From UBA5951 sp012269555 (GTDB lineage: Bacteria; Pseudomonadota; Alphaproteobacteria; Puniceispirillales; Puniceispirillaceae), in NCBI GenBank assembly GCA_038147755.1, contig JAYQTS010000008.1, positions 297,287 to 361,286 of the forward strand: DNA of 64,000 bases, read 5' to 3'. The notes below the pieces were generated by a model. It saw nothing but the letters and a program-made list of their open reading frames with translations. It was not told the origin of the DNA and searched no databases. Below, piece after piece: positions 38,760 through 47,442 of this stretch. Position numbers and translations under genes: made by a program. Positions within the stretch are counted from its first letter, which is position 1, and every line of letters begins with the position of its first letter.

Positions 38760-39242
38760 TTGATGAGAATATTAATTATGGATGAAAGTACCAATAATCA
38801 AGAAGAAAAATATCTAACAATGACAGCAAATGTTCTGGGGTATTTAGGAAGTTTACCGTTCATTGCATTAGCTGTAACAATCTCTGTAGCAAATGTGGAC
38901 GCAGTTGTTATTGCAAAATCAGCTTTATATTTATACGGGGCTATTATTTTAAGTTTTCTAGGTGGACTGCATTGGGGAAGAATAGCTTCTAAGGAAACAG
39001 TCATCTCCTCTGATAAATGGATTTTGTTATATTCAGTGGTACCATCACTTATTGGTTGGTTTTCTTTTTTATTGAAATTTTTCTGGAGTCACACCGCTTG
39101 GATGCTTATAATAGGATTTCTTGCATCCTATTTTATGGATAGGATTTTTATAAAAGACGGAACTTTTAAATCTTTTATGGGTTCTCTTCGATTGAACCTT
39201 ACAATAATAGCGTGTATTAGCTTGAGTTTTTTGCTTGTTTAA
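38760..39242 (+). CDS. DUF3429 family membrane protein
   Basis: A 160-residue protein with four hydrophobic helices after a polar N-terminus. LGYLGSLPFIALAV, LYLYGAIILSFLGGLHWG and VVPSLIGWFSFLL are the DUF3429 pattern. Function is unknown; the family is a small inner-membrane protein found in proteobacteria. ATG at 38775 is another possible start. The downstream gene is convergent. Confidence 0.8.
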   Translation: MMRILIMDESTNNQEEKYLTMTANVLGYLGSLPFIALAVTISVANVDAVVIAKSALYLYGAIILSFLGGLHWGRIASKETVISSDKWILLYSVVPSLIGWFSFLLKFFWSHTAWMLIIGFLASYFMDRIFIKDGTFKSFMGSLRLNLTIIACISLSFLLV

Positions 39243-39282
39243 TCATAATATGTTTTATCTTTTTGCAGCTGCTGAAAAGTTC

Positions 39283-39942
39283 TCATTTAATAAGCATATT
39301 CAACAATCTGCCAACTGGGCCGGTTAACACTATAGGGCCTTCATTTACAGCAAGAACGATGCATTCTCCATCTTCGTCTGCAACGGGTTTGTGCACAACC
39401 CCTGTTTCCTGAATTGAAATATCACCGGGTCCATATGCTCCGTATTCGTCAGTAAAACCTCCAGATAATACCAATGTTACCTCATTGCCTTCATGAGAGT
39501 GACTTGGTACACTGCATCCTGGGGCGATTTTATATAATTTTGCGCTACCAAAACTTTCACCAAAATTAATGGCTTGCTCTGATAGACCAATGCCAATACG
39601 CTTCCAGTTTTTAGGGATACTTATGTCTTGAGCGTAATTACGTAATGGGAAAGGTAATAAATTGTTATCATTGCTTACATTAGTGTAAACTTCCTGATCT
39701 TTATCAAAACCAGAATCGATTTCAGCCATTAATTTCTCAAAGCTACCCTCTGATAAGGAAATCGGCTCAGAATTTTCTAAAAGTGCACCACCTAACTGCA
39801 AGAGCATGCGAATTGATTTAGCGCTCGCCGGACTCATTGAAATATGTGTCTCAACCAGAACCTCAAGTGCTAGTGGCAGAGAACCATTAGCATAATCAAT
39901 CAATAACGATTCTACCAAGGTTAATGTGTTCTGCTTATTCAT
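39283..39942 (-). CDS. ChrR-like anti-sigma factor with cupin domain
   Basis: A 219-residue protein. The N-terminal anti-sigma part has LLIDYANGSLPLALEVLVETHI and LLQLGGALLEN; the C-terminal cupin has PSHSHEGNEVTLVL and VVHKP, the metal-binding His/Glu set. In the classic ChrR the zinc motif is His-x3-Cys-x2-Cys; here it is HISMSPAS (about 39825-39845), with serines in place of both cysteines and no N-terminal His pair. Such proteins bind and silence the partner ECF sigma factor until singlet oxygen or peroxide. It follows the sigma gene by 11 bases. Confidence 0.87.
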   Translation of the reverse strand: MNKQNTLTLVESLLIDYANGSLPLALEVLVETHISMSPASAKSIRMLLQLGGALLENSEPISLSEGSFEKLMAEIDSGFDKDQEVYTNVSNDNNLLPFPLRNYAQDISIPKNWKRIGIGLSEQAINFGESFGSAKLYKIAPGCSVPSHSHEGNEVTLVLSGGFTDEYGAYGPGDISIQETGVVHKPVADEDGECIVLAVNEGPIVLTGPVGRLLNMLIK

Positions 39943-39953
39943 TATATTACAAA

Positions 39954-40583
39954 TTATCCTTCAAAATCTTCAAGTTGTGTTCGCAATCGGTTAATGGCAA
40001 GACGTATCCGTGATTTAACAGTGCCCAACGGTAAATCTGTTTCTTCAGCTATTTTTCTATGCGACTTATCATCATAATACGCAGAAAGAATCAATTTGGC
40101 CTGCTCTGGAGGCAAATTTTTTAAAACATTTTTAATTTTTTTCTCTTCCTCAGTTCGTTGTAATATGTCATCGCTTTTGTCTATAGGTTTTTGGTAGAAT
40201 AAGGGGTCATTAAAATTAGGCAGGGGGCGGCTATCTTTTCTTAATTTATCAATACGCTTATTACGAGCAATAGTGAAAATCCACGTGCTTGCACCCGCAC
40301 TTTCTGGATTATATGTTTCAGCCCTTCGCCAAACCATTATCATTGTTTCTTGGCAAATTTCTTCAGCAGCCGACTCATCCGAGCCAATGCGTAATAAAAA
40401 TGATTTCAACCTAGGAGTGAAATGTTCATACAAAGACTTGAAAGCAGATTTGTCTCTATATTTACCTATTTGAAGTAAACACGTATCCCATTCAGACAAA
40501 CTATTCTGATTATCTTTAGAGAAGCCAGATCCCATAGACATATCTAACGATGAAATTAATTCCTCTACAACCCTAAAATTCAT
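39954..40583 (-). CDS. ECF RNA polymerase sigma factor (RpoE/ChrR-linked, ECF11-like)
   Basis: About 209 residues from the ATG at 40583; the frame stays open 37 codons upstream, without a better start. Region 2 has FKSLYEHFTPRLKSFLLRIG, EEICQETMIMVWRRAETY and WIFTIARNKRIDKLRKD; region 4 has LPPEQAKLILSAYYDDKSHRKIAEE and LGTVKSRIRLAINRLR. With the ChrR-like gene downstream it forms the pair known to drive photooxidative-stress genes. No consensus target promoter was recognised by eye in the window. Confidence 0.92.
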   Translation of the reverse strand: MNFRVVEELISSLDMSMGSGFSKDNQNSLSEWDTCLLQIGKYRDKSAFKSLYEHFTPRLKSFLLRIGSDESAAEEICQETMIMVWRRAETYNPESAGASTWIFTIARNKRIDKLRKDSRPLPNFNDPLFYQKPIDKSDDILQRTEEEKKIKNVLKNLPPEQAKLILSAYYDDKSHRKIAEETDLPLGTVKSRIRLAINRLRTQLEDFEG

Positions 40584-40766
40584 TATATTATCTAAAATAT
40601 TTAAAAAAATGTTCGCATAGTAACAATGCAAAATATTTAAATTTGAAACCTTAATTAGTAAATAAACTTTATAATAACCAAATTTTTGACACATTTATTT
40701 TAAATAAACCCTTTATATAGCTTGCGTCTTCATTAAAGTTTTGCGATTTAGTAGCGAATTAGCTAT

Positions 40767-40826
40767 AGGTCTTTTTACAATTCGGTAAAAATTTAAAGGT
40801 CTTTTTACAATTCGGTAAAAATTTAA
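40767..40826. repeat. Two perfect tandem 30-base repeats, each holding an inverted repeat
   Basis: A 30-base unit, starting AGGTCTTTTTACAATTCGG, occurs twice in a row without mismatch. Each copy contains TTTTTAC-AATTCG-GTAAAAA, a perfect 7-base inverted repeat. The array lies in the 267-base gap between the divergent ECF sigma gene (start 40583) and the IalB-family gene (start about 40851), 25 bases before the latter. It could be a double operator or two small hairpins; a recent duplication or an assembly artefact is also possible. Nothing else is seen in this gap. Confidence 0.85.
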
Positions 40827-40850
40827 AGAAAATTAATAACGGTGCAGAAT

Positions 40851-41365
40851 ATGACTAAAAAATAGTCCTCTTCCTAAAAATTTTTATAATTTGTCTTTTT
40901 ATGAAAAGCCTCATGGCTTCGGAAAAAATTCAGATAGAAAAGTTTAATGACTGGTCAGTCCTTCGGCAGGAAACAGATGCAGGCAGGTTATGCTACATTA
41001 CTAGCGAGCCGATTGAGAAAAAAGGAGACTACGATAAAAATAATCGTGGAGAGACGAGAGTTTTTGTAACCCATGGGCCTGGCAAAGCAGAACGAGACGT
41101 AGTTTCAATCGTTGCTGGGTATGTTTTTGAAAAACAGTCCGAGGTTGATTTATATGTTGATGGAGTTAAGCAACTCTTTTTTACTTTGCAGGACAGAGCG
41201 TGGTCTTTTGGACCGGATGAGGATAAGAAGATTATTAGAAATATGAAACGAGGAAATAAACTTACAGTTGAGGGCGTTTCTAGTAGAGGTAATAAAACAA
41301 TAGATATTTATTCTCTATCTGGCTTTACTAAAGCAAAGCAAATGTTAGATAAGATTTGCCCTTAA
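40851..41365 (+). CDS. Invasion-associated locus B (IalB) family periplasmic protein (frameshift)
   Basis: The frame from 40901 carries IalB features: FNDWSVLRQETDAGRLCYITSEP and ETRVFVTHGP, then GPDEDKKIIRNMKRG and SRGNKTIDIYSLSGFTKA, ending in the conserved ICP. That start lacks a signal peptide. An ATG at 40851 with MTKK is in another frame; one more A in the A6 run 40857-40862 joins it to IVLFLKIFIICLFMKSLMA, a good signal sequence, giving about 171 residues. The function of the family outside Bartonella is unknown. It lies next to the ECF sigma locus. Confidence 0.82.
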
Positions 41366-41409
41366 AAAAAATCTAAATATAGTTTAAAGAGGTATTTTTT
41401 GGGGAACAC

Positions 41410-42498
41410 TTGAATATAGCGGAACTAGATTTGCAGGACCTGACAGATTTTTCATTTTCGGAAATTAGCGAAGCTTTTTTGCAACTGGAATTGCCGAAAT
41501 TTAGAGCTAACCAAATTTGGAGTTGGATTTGGTGTCACGGGGTCACCGACTTCCAAGATATGAATAATATTTCAAAGCCAATCCGTTCGTTATTGGCGGA
41601 GCACTTCATTATAGCTAGGCCAGCTATAAGTAGACGTCAAAAATCTTATGATGGCACAATAAAATGGCTCATAAGGTTATCAGACGGACACGAGGTTGAG
41701 ACAGTCTATATCCCTGAGGAAGATAGAGGTACTTTATGCATCTCTAGTCAAGTTGGATGCACTCTTACGTGCTCTTTTTGTCATACAGGCACACAAAGAT
41801 TAGTTCGAAATTTAACTGCGGGGGAAATTTGTAGTCAGATTTTACTTGCAATGGATGAATTGGGAGAATGGCCTGCTGGAAAGCTCAATAGAAAACTCAC
41901 AAATATAGTATTGATGGGAATGGGGGAGCCATTATTTAATTATGAAAATGTGGCTAAAGCTATGAAAATAGTCATGTCCGGTGATGGTATTGGCATATCA
42001 AAAAGGAGGATAACCTTATCTACATCAGGAATTGTACCTGAAATAATTCGCTGTGGAGAAGATTTAGGAGTAAATTTAGCTATAAGCCTTCATGCGGTAA
42101 ATGATACTCTTCGTAATGAGCTTGTGCCTATAAACAGAAAATATAACTTGCAAGCTCTAATAGACGCAGTACGCAATTATCCGGGATTATCTAATACTAG
42201 AAGAGTCACATGGGAATACGTAATGCTTGACGGGATTAATGATAGCCAAGAGGATGCAATAGCTCTTTTAAAGTTAATCAGAGGCATACCTTCCAAAATT
42301 AATTTAATTCCTTTTAATCCTTGGCCAGGGTCGAACTATATTAGTTCTAAATTTGAAAAAATAGAGAAATTTGCTGCTATTCTTTTAAAAGCAGGTTATG
42401 CCTCACCTATTCGCACTCCAAGAGGAAGTGATATTCTAGCTGCATGTGGACAATTAAAGTCAGATTCTGTTAGATTGCGTGCTAGTCAGAGAGCATAA
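41410..42498 (+). CDS. rlmN: 23S rRNA/tRNA adenine-C2 methyltransferase RlmN (radical SAM)
   Basis: A 362-residue radical SAM enzyme starting at a TTG after GGGGAAC. The iron-sulfur motif CTLTCSFCHTG, the RlmN-specific NIVLMGMGEPLFNYENV, SLHAVND, and the resolving-cysteine tail GSDILAACGQL are present. It methylates A2503 of 23S rRNA and A37 of some tRNAs, aiding translation accuracy. It follows the IalB-family gene by 44 bases on the same strand. Confidence 0.96.
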   Translation: MNIAELDLQDLTDFSFSEISEAFLQLELPKFRANQIWSWIWCHGVTDFQDMNNISKPIRSLLAEHFIIARPAISRRQKSYDGTIKWLIRLSDGHEVETVYIPEEDRGTLCISSQVGCTLTCSFCHTGTQRLVRNLTAGEICSQILLAMDELGEWPAGKLNRKLTNIVLMGMGEPLFNYENVAKAMKIVMSGDGIGISKRRITLSTSGIVPEIIRCGEDLGVNLAISLHAVNDTLRNELVPINRKYNLQALIDAVRNYPGLSNTRRVTWEYVMLDGINDSQEDAIALLKLIRGIPSKINLIPFNPWPGSNYISSKFEKIEKFAAILLKAGYASPIRTPRGSDILAACGQLKSDSVRLRASQRA

Positions 42499-42633
42499 AT
42501 TAGGGAAAAATTTGTAAATTATCCTAATAAACTTTCAACAATATGGAAAATACATAAGACAAACACTTGCACATCAGTTCTAGCCAACATACATTATTAG
42601 GAGTAAAATTTGCATCGTTAAAGGAGTATTTAC

Positions 42634-43353
42634 ATGCAAGATAATAATTACGCTAATATTTCATCCGCACAGGCAAGTCAGATTGATATAGGTTTGCGCC
42701 GTTATATGCTAGGCGTTTACAATCATATGACTACAGCACTTGCCCTAACAGGTCTTTTTGCATTCGCCATGAAATGGGCGGCTCTAACAATACCTGGAGT
42801 AGCTCAAACTGTATACGGGTCTCCACTTCAGTATGTTGTTATGTTTGCGCCATTTGCTTTAGTGATGTACTTAAGTTTTAAAATTAATAAACTATCTCCA
42901 TTTACTGCTAGAAATGTATTTTATCTTTATGCCGCGTTGATGGGGCTATCCCTATCGTCCATTCTTCTTGTTTTTACTGGAGAATCTGTTGCTAGAGCAT
43001 TTTTTGTTACAGCCGGAGCATTTGCTGGTTTATCCATTTATGGATATACTACGAAACGTGACCTCACTGCCATGGGCTCGTTTATGATCATTGGTTTATT
43101 TGGAATAATCATTGCGTCTCTTGTAAATATTTTTGTTGGTTCCGATTTAATGCAGTTTGCCATCTCTGTTATAGGAGTGTTTGTGTTTGCAGGTCTTACT
43201 GCATGGGATACACAAACAATCAAATCTATGTACTCCGCAGCTGACAGTGCTCAAGCAGCGGCAACAAAATCAATTTATGGAGCATTGAAGCTATATCTCG
43301 ATTTTATAAACATGTTTATTATGCTGTTGCACCTTTTTGGTAATAGAGAATAG
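42634..43353 (+). CDS. Bax inhibitor-1 / YccA family membrane protein
   Basis: A 239-residue protein with about seven hydrophobic helices. YMLGVYNHMTTALALTG, ALMGLSLSSILLVFTGESVARAFFVTAGAF (read in pieces) and FAGLTAWDTQTIKSMY match the BI-1/YccA family. AAGGAG precedes the ATG. Family members are pH-sensitive calcium-leak channels or FtsH modulators. Followed by its own terminator at 43384-43420. Confidence 0.93.
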   Translation: MQDNNYANISSAQASQIDIGLRRYMLGVYNHMTTALALTGLFAFAMKWAALTIPGVAQTVYGSPLQYVVMFAPFALVMYLSFKINKLSPFTARNVFYLYAALMGLSLSSILLVFTGESVARAFFVTAGAFAGLSIYGYTTKRDLTAMGSFMIIGLFGIIIASLVNIFVGSDLMQFAISVIGVFVFAGLTAWDTQTIKSMYSAADSAQAAATKSIYGALKLYLDFINMFIMLLHLFGNRE

Positions 43354-43383
43354 TAACTAAACAATATGTATTAGAATATCATA

Positions 43384-43420
43384 AAAGGCGCTCTTGAAAT
43401 TTTACAGGGCGCCTTTTTTT
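43384..43420 (+). terminator. Rho-independent terminator after the BI-1 family gene
   Basis: AAAGGCGC pairs with GCGCCTTT over a 17-base loop and ends in T7. It separates the BI-1 family gene from fbp and shows that fbp must start downstream of it. Confidence 0.8.
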
Positions 43421-43438
43421 GAGATATGGAGAGACATC

Positions 43439-44423
43439 GTGGGTGATAGACTGGATCATTACCTATTACAGTCAATTGAACAAGACGAATTAGGGTTCGC
43501 TATTCAAAACACCATTCTTTCCTTAAGCAACGCCGCGAAGGAGATAGCAAAATCTCTTGCTAAAAACGGATTACCCGAAAATCAACTTGGGACACAGCTC
43601 GGTGATATAAATTCAGATGGTGACACTCAAAAAGCTTTAGACCTGATAGCAGATGAGAAAATTGTTACTGCATTAAAAATAAAAATGTTGTTGCTTATTT
43701 TTCAGAGGAACAAGAAGCTGCTGTATTGCTGAACCCAGAGGGGAATTTAATAGTTTGTGCTGACCCGTTGGACGGTTCATCCAACATTGATAATAATACG
43801 TCCGTTGGTACTATTTTTTCAATTCTTCCAAGAAAGACTGAAGTGTTTGAAGCAGAGCAGTTACTTCGTGACGCTCTTCAGTCTGGGATAAATCAGCTCG
43901 CTAGTGGTTTTTTTGTTTATGGTCCTCAAACAAGTTTAATTCTGACAACTGGAAAAGGAGCTGCCGCGTTCCTTCTGGATAAGGAAGAGTTTTTAAAATG
44001 GAATGGGAACCAAATTTACCAACCAAAGCTGGTCAATTTGCCATAAACATGTCTAATATGAGGTTTTGGTCACAACGCACGCGTAGTTACATTCAGAGTT
44101 GCTTAGATGGCACAGAAGGTACGTTTGCAAAAAATTATAATATGAGATGGTGTGGGTCATTAGTTGCCGATGCATGGAGGATTTTCAGGGAAGGAGGAAT
44201 TTTTCTTTATCCTGAAGATAAAAGAGATAATTATAATGAGGGAAGGTTAAGGTTGGTTTATGAGGCGAATCCAATATCTTTTCTTGTAGAGCAAGCAGGG
44301 GGTCGAGCAACTGATGGTAATACAGATATATTAAACATCAAACCAGGTTCTTTGCATCAAAGAGTACCATTGATTTTTGGGTCAGAAGAAGAAGTTATCA
44401 AATATGAATCACTTAATAAATAA
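43439..44423 (+). CDS. fbp: Fructose-1,6-bisphosphatase class I (two frameshifts)
   Basis: A GTG at 43439 after GGAGAG is taken as start because an earlier in-frame TTG lies inside the terminator. Three frames together give LGDINSDGDTQKALDLIAD, the metal site CADPLDGSSNID, SGFFVYGPQTSLILTTG, FAINMSNMRFW, RWCGSLVADAWRIFREGGIFLYPED and AGGRATDG. The breaks are at an A5 run 43675-43679 and the A4 run 43995-43998; one added A at each gives about 328 residues. It removes the C1 phosphate in gluconeogenesis. fba follows 36 bases later. Confidence 0.93.
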
Positions 44424-44459
44424 AAAGTAAGAATTTAAAAACAGTTATGAGGAAATTAT

Positions 44460-45521
44460 ATGTTAATCACTCTAAGGCAATTACTGGATCATGCTGCTGA
44501 GAATGAATATGGGCTACCTGCTTTTAATATAAACAATCTAGAACAGGGTCTAGCTATTTTAATGGCTGCAGAAAAAACTAATTCACCTGTAATCATTCAG
44601 GCTTCACGAGGTGCTAGGGCCTATGCAGGAGATCTATTACTTCAATCATTGATTAAAGGATTGATTGCAACATTTCCGAATATTCCTATTTGTATGCATC
44701 AGGATCATGGTAATTCTATGGCTACTTGTATGACGGCAATGCAATATGGTTTTTCTTCTGTAATGATGGACGGGTCTCTCAAAGAGGATGGAAAAACGCC
44801 TGCTAATTATGAATATAATGTTTCTGTTACTTCCTCTGTAGCGAAAATGGCTCATTATGCGGGAGTGTCTGTTGAGGGTGAACTTGGAATATTAGGTTCA
44901 CTTGAAACTGGAGAAGGTGAAAGCGAAGATGGGCATGGTGTTGAAGGTAAAATTGAGCATGAACAATTGCTTACAGACCCAGGTCAGGCAGTAGAATTTG
45001 TCAAAGCAACAAAAGTAGATGCGCTTGCTATTGCTATGGGCACAAGTCATGGGGCATACAAATTTTCACGAAAGCCTGACGGAGAAATTCTGGCAATGCA
45101 TGTAATCGAAGAAATTCATAATCGTCTGCCTAATACGCATCTTGTAATGCATGGTTCATCCTCAGTACCACAAGAACTACAGGATATTTTTAATCAATTT
45201 GGTGGTGAAATGCCCCAAACATGGGGTGTTCCTCTGACAGAAATTGAGCGAGGTATTAAAAATGGTGTTAGAAAAGTAAATATTGATACAGACTGCAGGC
45301 TTGCAATGGCTGGTATAATTCGAAAGGTAGCCCAAGAGCAAAAAAATGAATTTGATTTAAGAAAATTTATGAAACCAGCCAGGGATGCTATGGAGGCAGT
45401 TTGCATTGATAGATTTGAAAGATTTGGGGCTTCTGGACAGGCTGATAAAATAAAACCTCTCTCTCTAAAGCAAATGGCAGGGCGATATGAAATAGGTGAA
45501 TTAGAGCCTATTATAAGTTAG
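44460..45521 (+). CDS. fba: Class II fructose-bisphosphate aldolase
   Basis: A 353-residue zinc aldolase of the Calvin-cycle subtype. YGLPAFNINNLEQGLAI, CMHQDHGNS with zinc His, SVMMDGSLKED, VEGELGILGSLE, AIAMGTSHGAYKF, LVMHGSSSVP and VRKVNIDTDCRLAM are present. It interconverts fructose 1,6-bisphosphate and the triose phosphates. It is paired with fbp, giving two successive gluconeogenic steps. Intact. Confidence 0.96.
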   Translation: MLITLRQLLDHAAENEYGLPAFNINNLEQGLAILMAAEKTNSPVIIQASRGARAYAGDLLLQSLIKGLIATFPNIPICMHQDHGNSMATCMTAMQYGFSSVMMDGSLKEDGKTPANYEYNVSVTSSVAKMAHYAGVSVEGELGILGSLETGEGESEDGHGVEGKIEHEQLLTDPGQAVEFVKATKVDALAIAMGTSHGAYKFSRKPDGEILAMHVIEEIHNRLPNTHLVMHGSSSVPQELQDIFNQFGGEMPQTWGVPLTEIERGIKNGVRKVNIDTDCRLAMAGIIRKVAQEQKNEFDLRKFMKPARDAMEAVCIDRFERFGASGQADKIKPLSLKQMAGRYEIGELEPIIS

Positions 45522-45533
45522 CAAAACACAATA

Positions 45534-46394
45534 TCATTCTTTGGTATTTGCAATAAGTTCAGGGTCAAGTCGTTTGTCTAGCCAGTTTATTCTCCAGTCT
45601 AAGTGTGCTCCAGTTGAACGTCCAGTGGAGCCAACTGTACCTATCTTCTCCCCTCTATTAATATTTTCTCCTTTTTGAACAGATATGGTTTGAAGATGTG
45701 AGTAAGTGCTAGAAATGTAGTCGCCATGTGAGATGATAATTGTCCAACCGGAAAAATATAAATTCTCCACCATAACAACATGTCCAGATGCAGATGCTGT
45801 TACAGGTGTACCAGCAGGAGCTGCTATATCAATACCAAAATGAGGTTGCCTAGATTTTCCATTTAAAATACGCTGGCTTCCATAGACGCCTGTTATAATA
45901 CCATTAAGGGGCCAGTCAAAACCATTCCTGAAATATTCAGTTGAAGTACCTTTTATAGATCGCGCCTCTTTAACCATCTTACTTTCTATGGAAATTCGGT
46001 TCAGAGTGTTCTCGGGAGGTGTTACCATTTTATTTGGCAATTGATCAATTTTTTGTATTTTATAATTTCGCCTCGTCGGTTTGAGTTCTAATGAAAATGG
46101 CGAACCATCTTGGCAGATCCCTGTAATGATTCTTACAGCTTGGTCATCTCTATGAAACCCAACAACAAATCCATTCTCCTGATTTAAAGATATTAGTTTA
46201 CTGTCTAGCTTAATCTTTGTTGCTTTCTTTGAATCGAATAAAATTAACCCTCCTTGGACAGGTTCTCCTCTAATTACGCTAATGCATGCGTTTGCAGATT
46301 TGAAAGAAAATAGAAGACCTATAGAAAAAACAGATATCAAAATCACTAAATTATATAAAGTTTGCTTGAAGCAATCTGGGGTTATAGTTACCAT
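45534..46394 (-). CDS. M23 family metallopeptidase, exported
   Basis: A 286-residue protein with an N-terminal hydrophobic segment (LVILISVFSIGLLFSF), then a linker, then the M23/LytM domain: VYGSQRILNG, QPHFGIDIAAPAGTPV with the zinc His and Asp, YSHLQ and GAHLDWRINW with the third and fourth ligands. It cuts peptidoglycan cross-bridges in the periplasm. The zinc set is complete, so it is likely active and not an EnvC-type activator. Converges on fba. Confidence 0.92.
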   Translation of the reverse strand: MVTITPDCFKQTLYNLVILISVFSIGLLFSFKSANACISVIRGEPVQGGLILFDSKKATKIKLDSKLISLNQENGFVVGFHRDDQAVRIITGICQDGSPFSLELKPTRRNYKIQKIDQLPNKMVTPPENTLNRISIESKMVKEARSIKGTSTEYFRNGFDWPLNGIITGVYGSQRILNGKSRQPHFGIDIAAPAGTPVTASASGHVVMVENLYFSGWTIIISHGDYISSTYSHLQTISVQKGENINRGEKIGTVGSTGRSTGAHLDWRINWLDKRLDPELIANTKE

Positions 46395-46461
46395 AGCAGT
46401 AAAATTTCCGTAATTTGGACTTTAAAGAGATTTCCAAAATAATATTATAAGATACTTGATT

Positions 46462-47400
46462 ATGACACATTCGCATGAAAAAATAATAATTATTGGTGCA
46501 GGCGCTGCTGGATATACGGCAGCTATATATGCTGCTAGAGCAAATTTATCTCCTGTTATTCTTGCTGGACTGCAACCTGGTGGGCAACTTACAATTACTA
46601 CTGATGTTGAAAATTATCCCGGATTTTCAGACGTGATTCAGGGTCCTTGGTTGATGCAGGAAATGCAGAAGCAGGCAGAAAATGTTGGTGCTCGAGTAGT
46701 ATATGATATTGCAACTTCAATAAATGCTTCATCAAGTCCAATGCAAATCACCCTTGATGGAGGGGATGTTTTAACAGCTGATTCTATTGTGATTGCTACT
46801 GGTGCGCAAGCCCGGTGGCTTGGTCTAGAAAGTGAAAAAATATTTAATGGGAGGGGTGTTTCTGCATGCGCAACATGTGATGGGTTTTTTTATAAAGAAC
46901 GTGATGTTGTGGTTATTGGAGGTGGAAATACAGCAGTAGAAGAAGCCCTATATTTGTCAAATTTATGTAGGTCAGTAACTTTAATCCATCGTCGTGACAC
47001 ACTACGCGCAGAGCAAATCCTTCAGGAACGTATTTTTAAACAGCCGAATATTTCTGTAGAATGGAATTATACTGTAACCGAAATATTAGGCAATGATGAT
47101 GGTGTTAATGCAGTCTCTCTTAAATCTACAAAAAATGATGATGAAAAGAAAATTAGCACACATGGAGTGTTCGTGGCGATTGGACATGACCCTGCAACAA
47201 AGCCATTTAAGAATATACTAGAGTTAGATGATGAAGGATATATTAAGGTTAAATCTGGTACAACATTAACTTCAAAAAGTGGTATATTTGCTGCTGGGGA
47301 TTGTGTTGATAAGGTATATCGACAGGCTGTAACGGCTGCAGGAATGGGTTGTATGGCTGCATTAGATGCAGAAAAATACCTGGCCTCTATAGATGACTAA
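46462..47400 (+). CDS. trxB: Thioredoxin-disulfide reductase
   Basis: About 312 residues from the ATG at 46462. FAD motif IIIGAGAAGYTAAIYAARA, GGQLTITTDVENYPGF, the redox-active CATCDGFF, the NADPH motif VVVIGGGNTAVEEA and the C-terminal FAAGDCVDKVYRQAVTAAG are present. It reduces thioredoxin with NADPH. Single gene, divergent from the M23 peptidase. Confidence 0.97.
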   Translation: MTHSHEKIIIIGAGAAGYTAAIYAARANLSPVILAGLQPGGQLTITTDVENYPGFSDVIQGPWLMQEMQKQAENVGARVVYDIATSINASSSPMQITLDGGDVLTADSIVIATGAQARWLGLESEKIFNGRGVSACATCDGFFYKERDVVVIGGGNTAVEEALYLSNLCRSVTLIHRRDTLRAEQILQERIFKQPNISVEWNYTVTEILGNDDGVNAVSLKSTKNDDEKKISTHGVFVAIGHDPATKPFKNILELDDEGYIKVKSGTTLTSKSGIFAAGDCVDKVYRQAVTAAGMGCMAALDAEKYLASIDD

Positions 47401-47442
47401 ATAAAAGATTTCCATTAGATTATTACCTTAACAATATGCTTC

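Noticed and set aside
43394..43438. N-terminal extension of fbp from 43394
   Set aside because: It lies inside the hairpin and T tract of the preceding terminator; GTG at 43439 has a ribosome site.
43439..44423. Class II (GlpX-type) bisphosphatase
   Set aside because: The metal motif DPLDGSSNID and the GGIFLYPED and AGGRATDG segments belong to class I enzymes.
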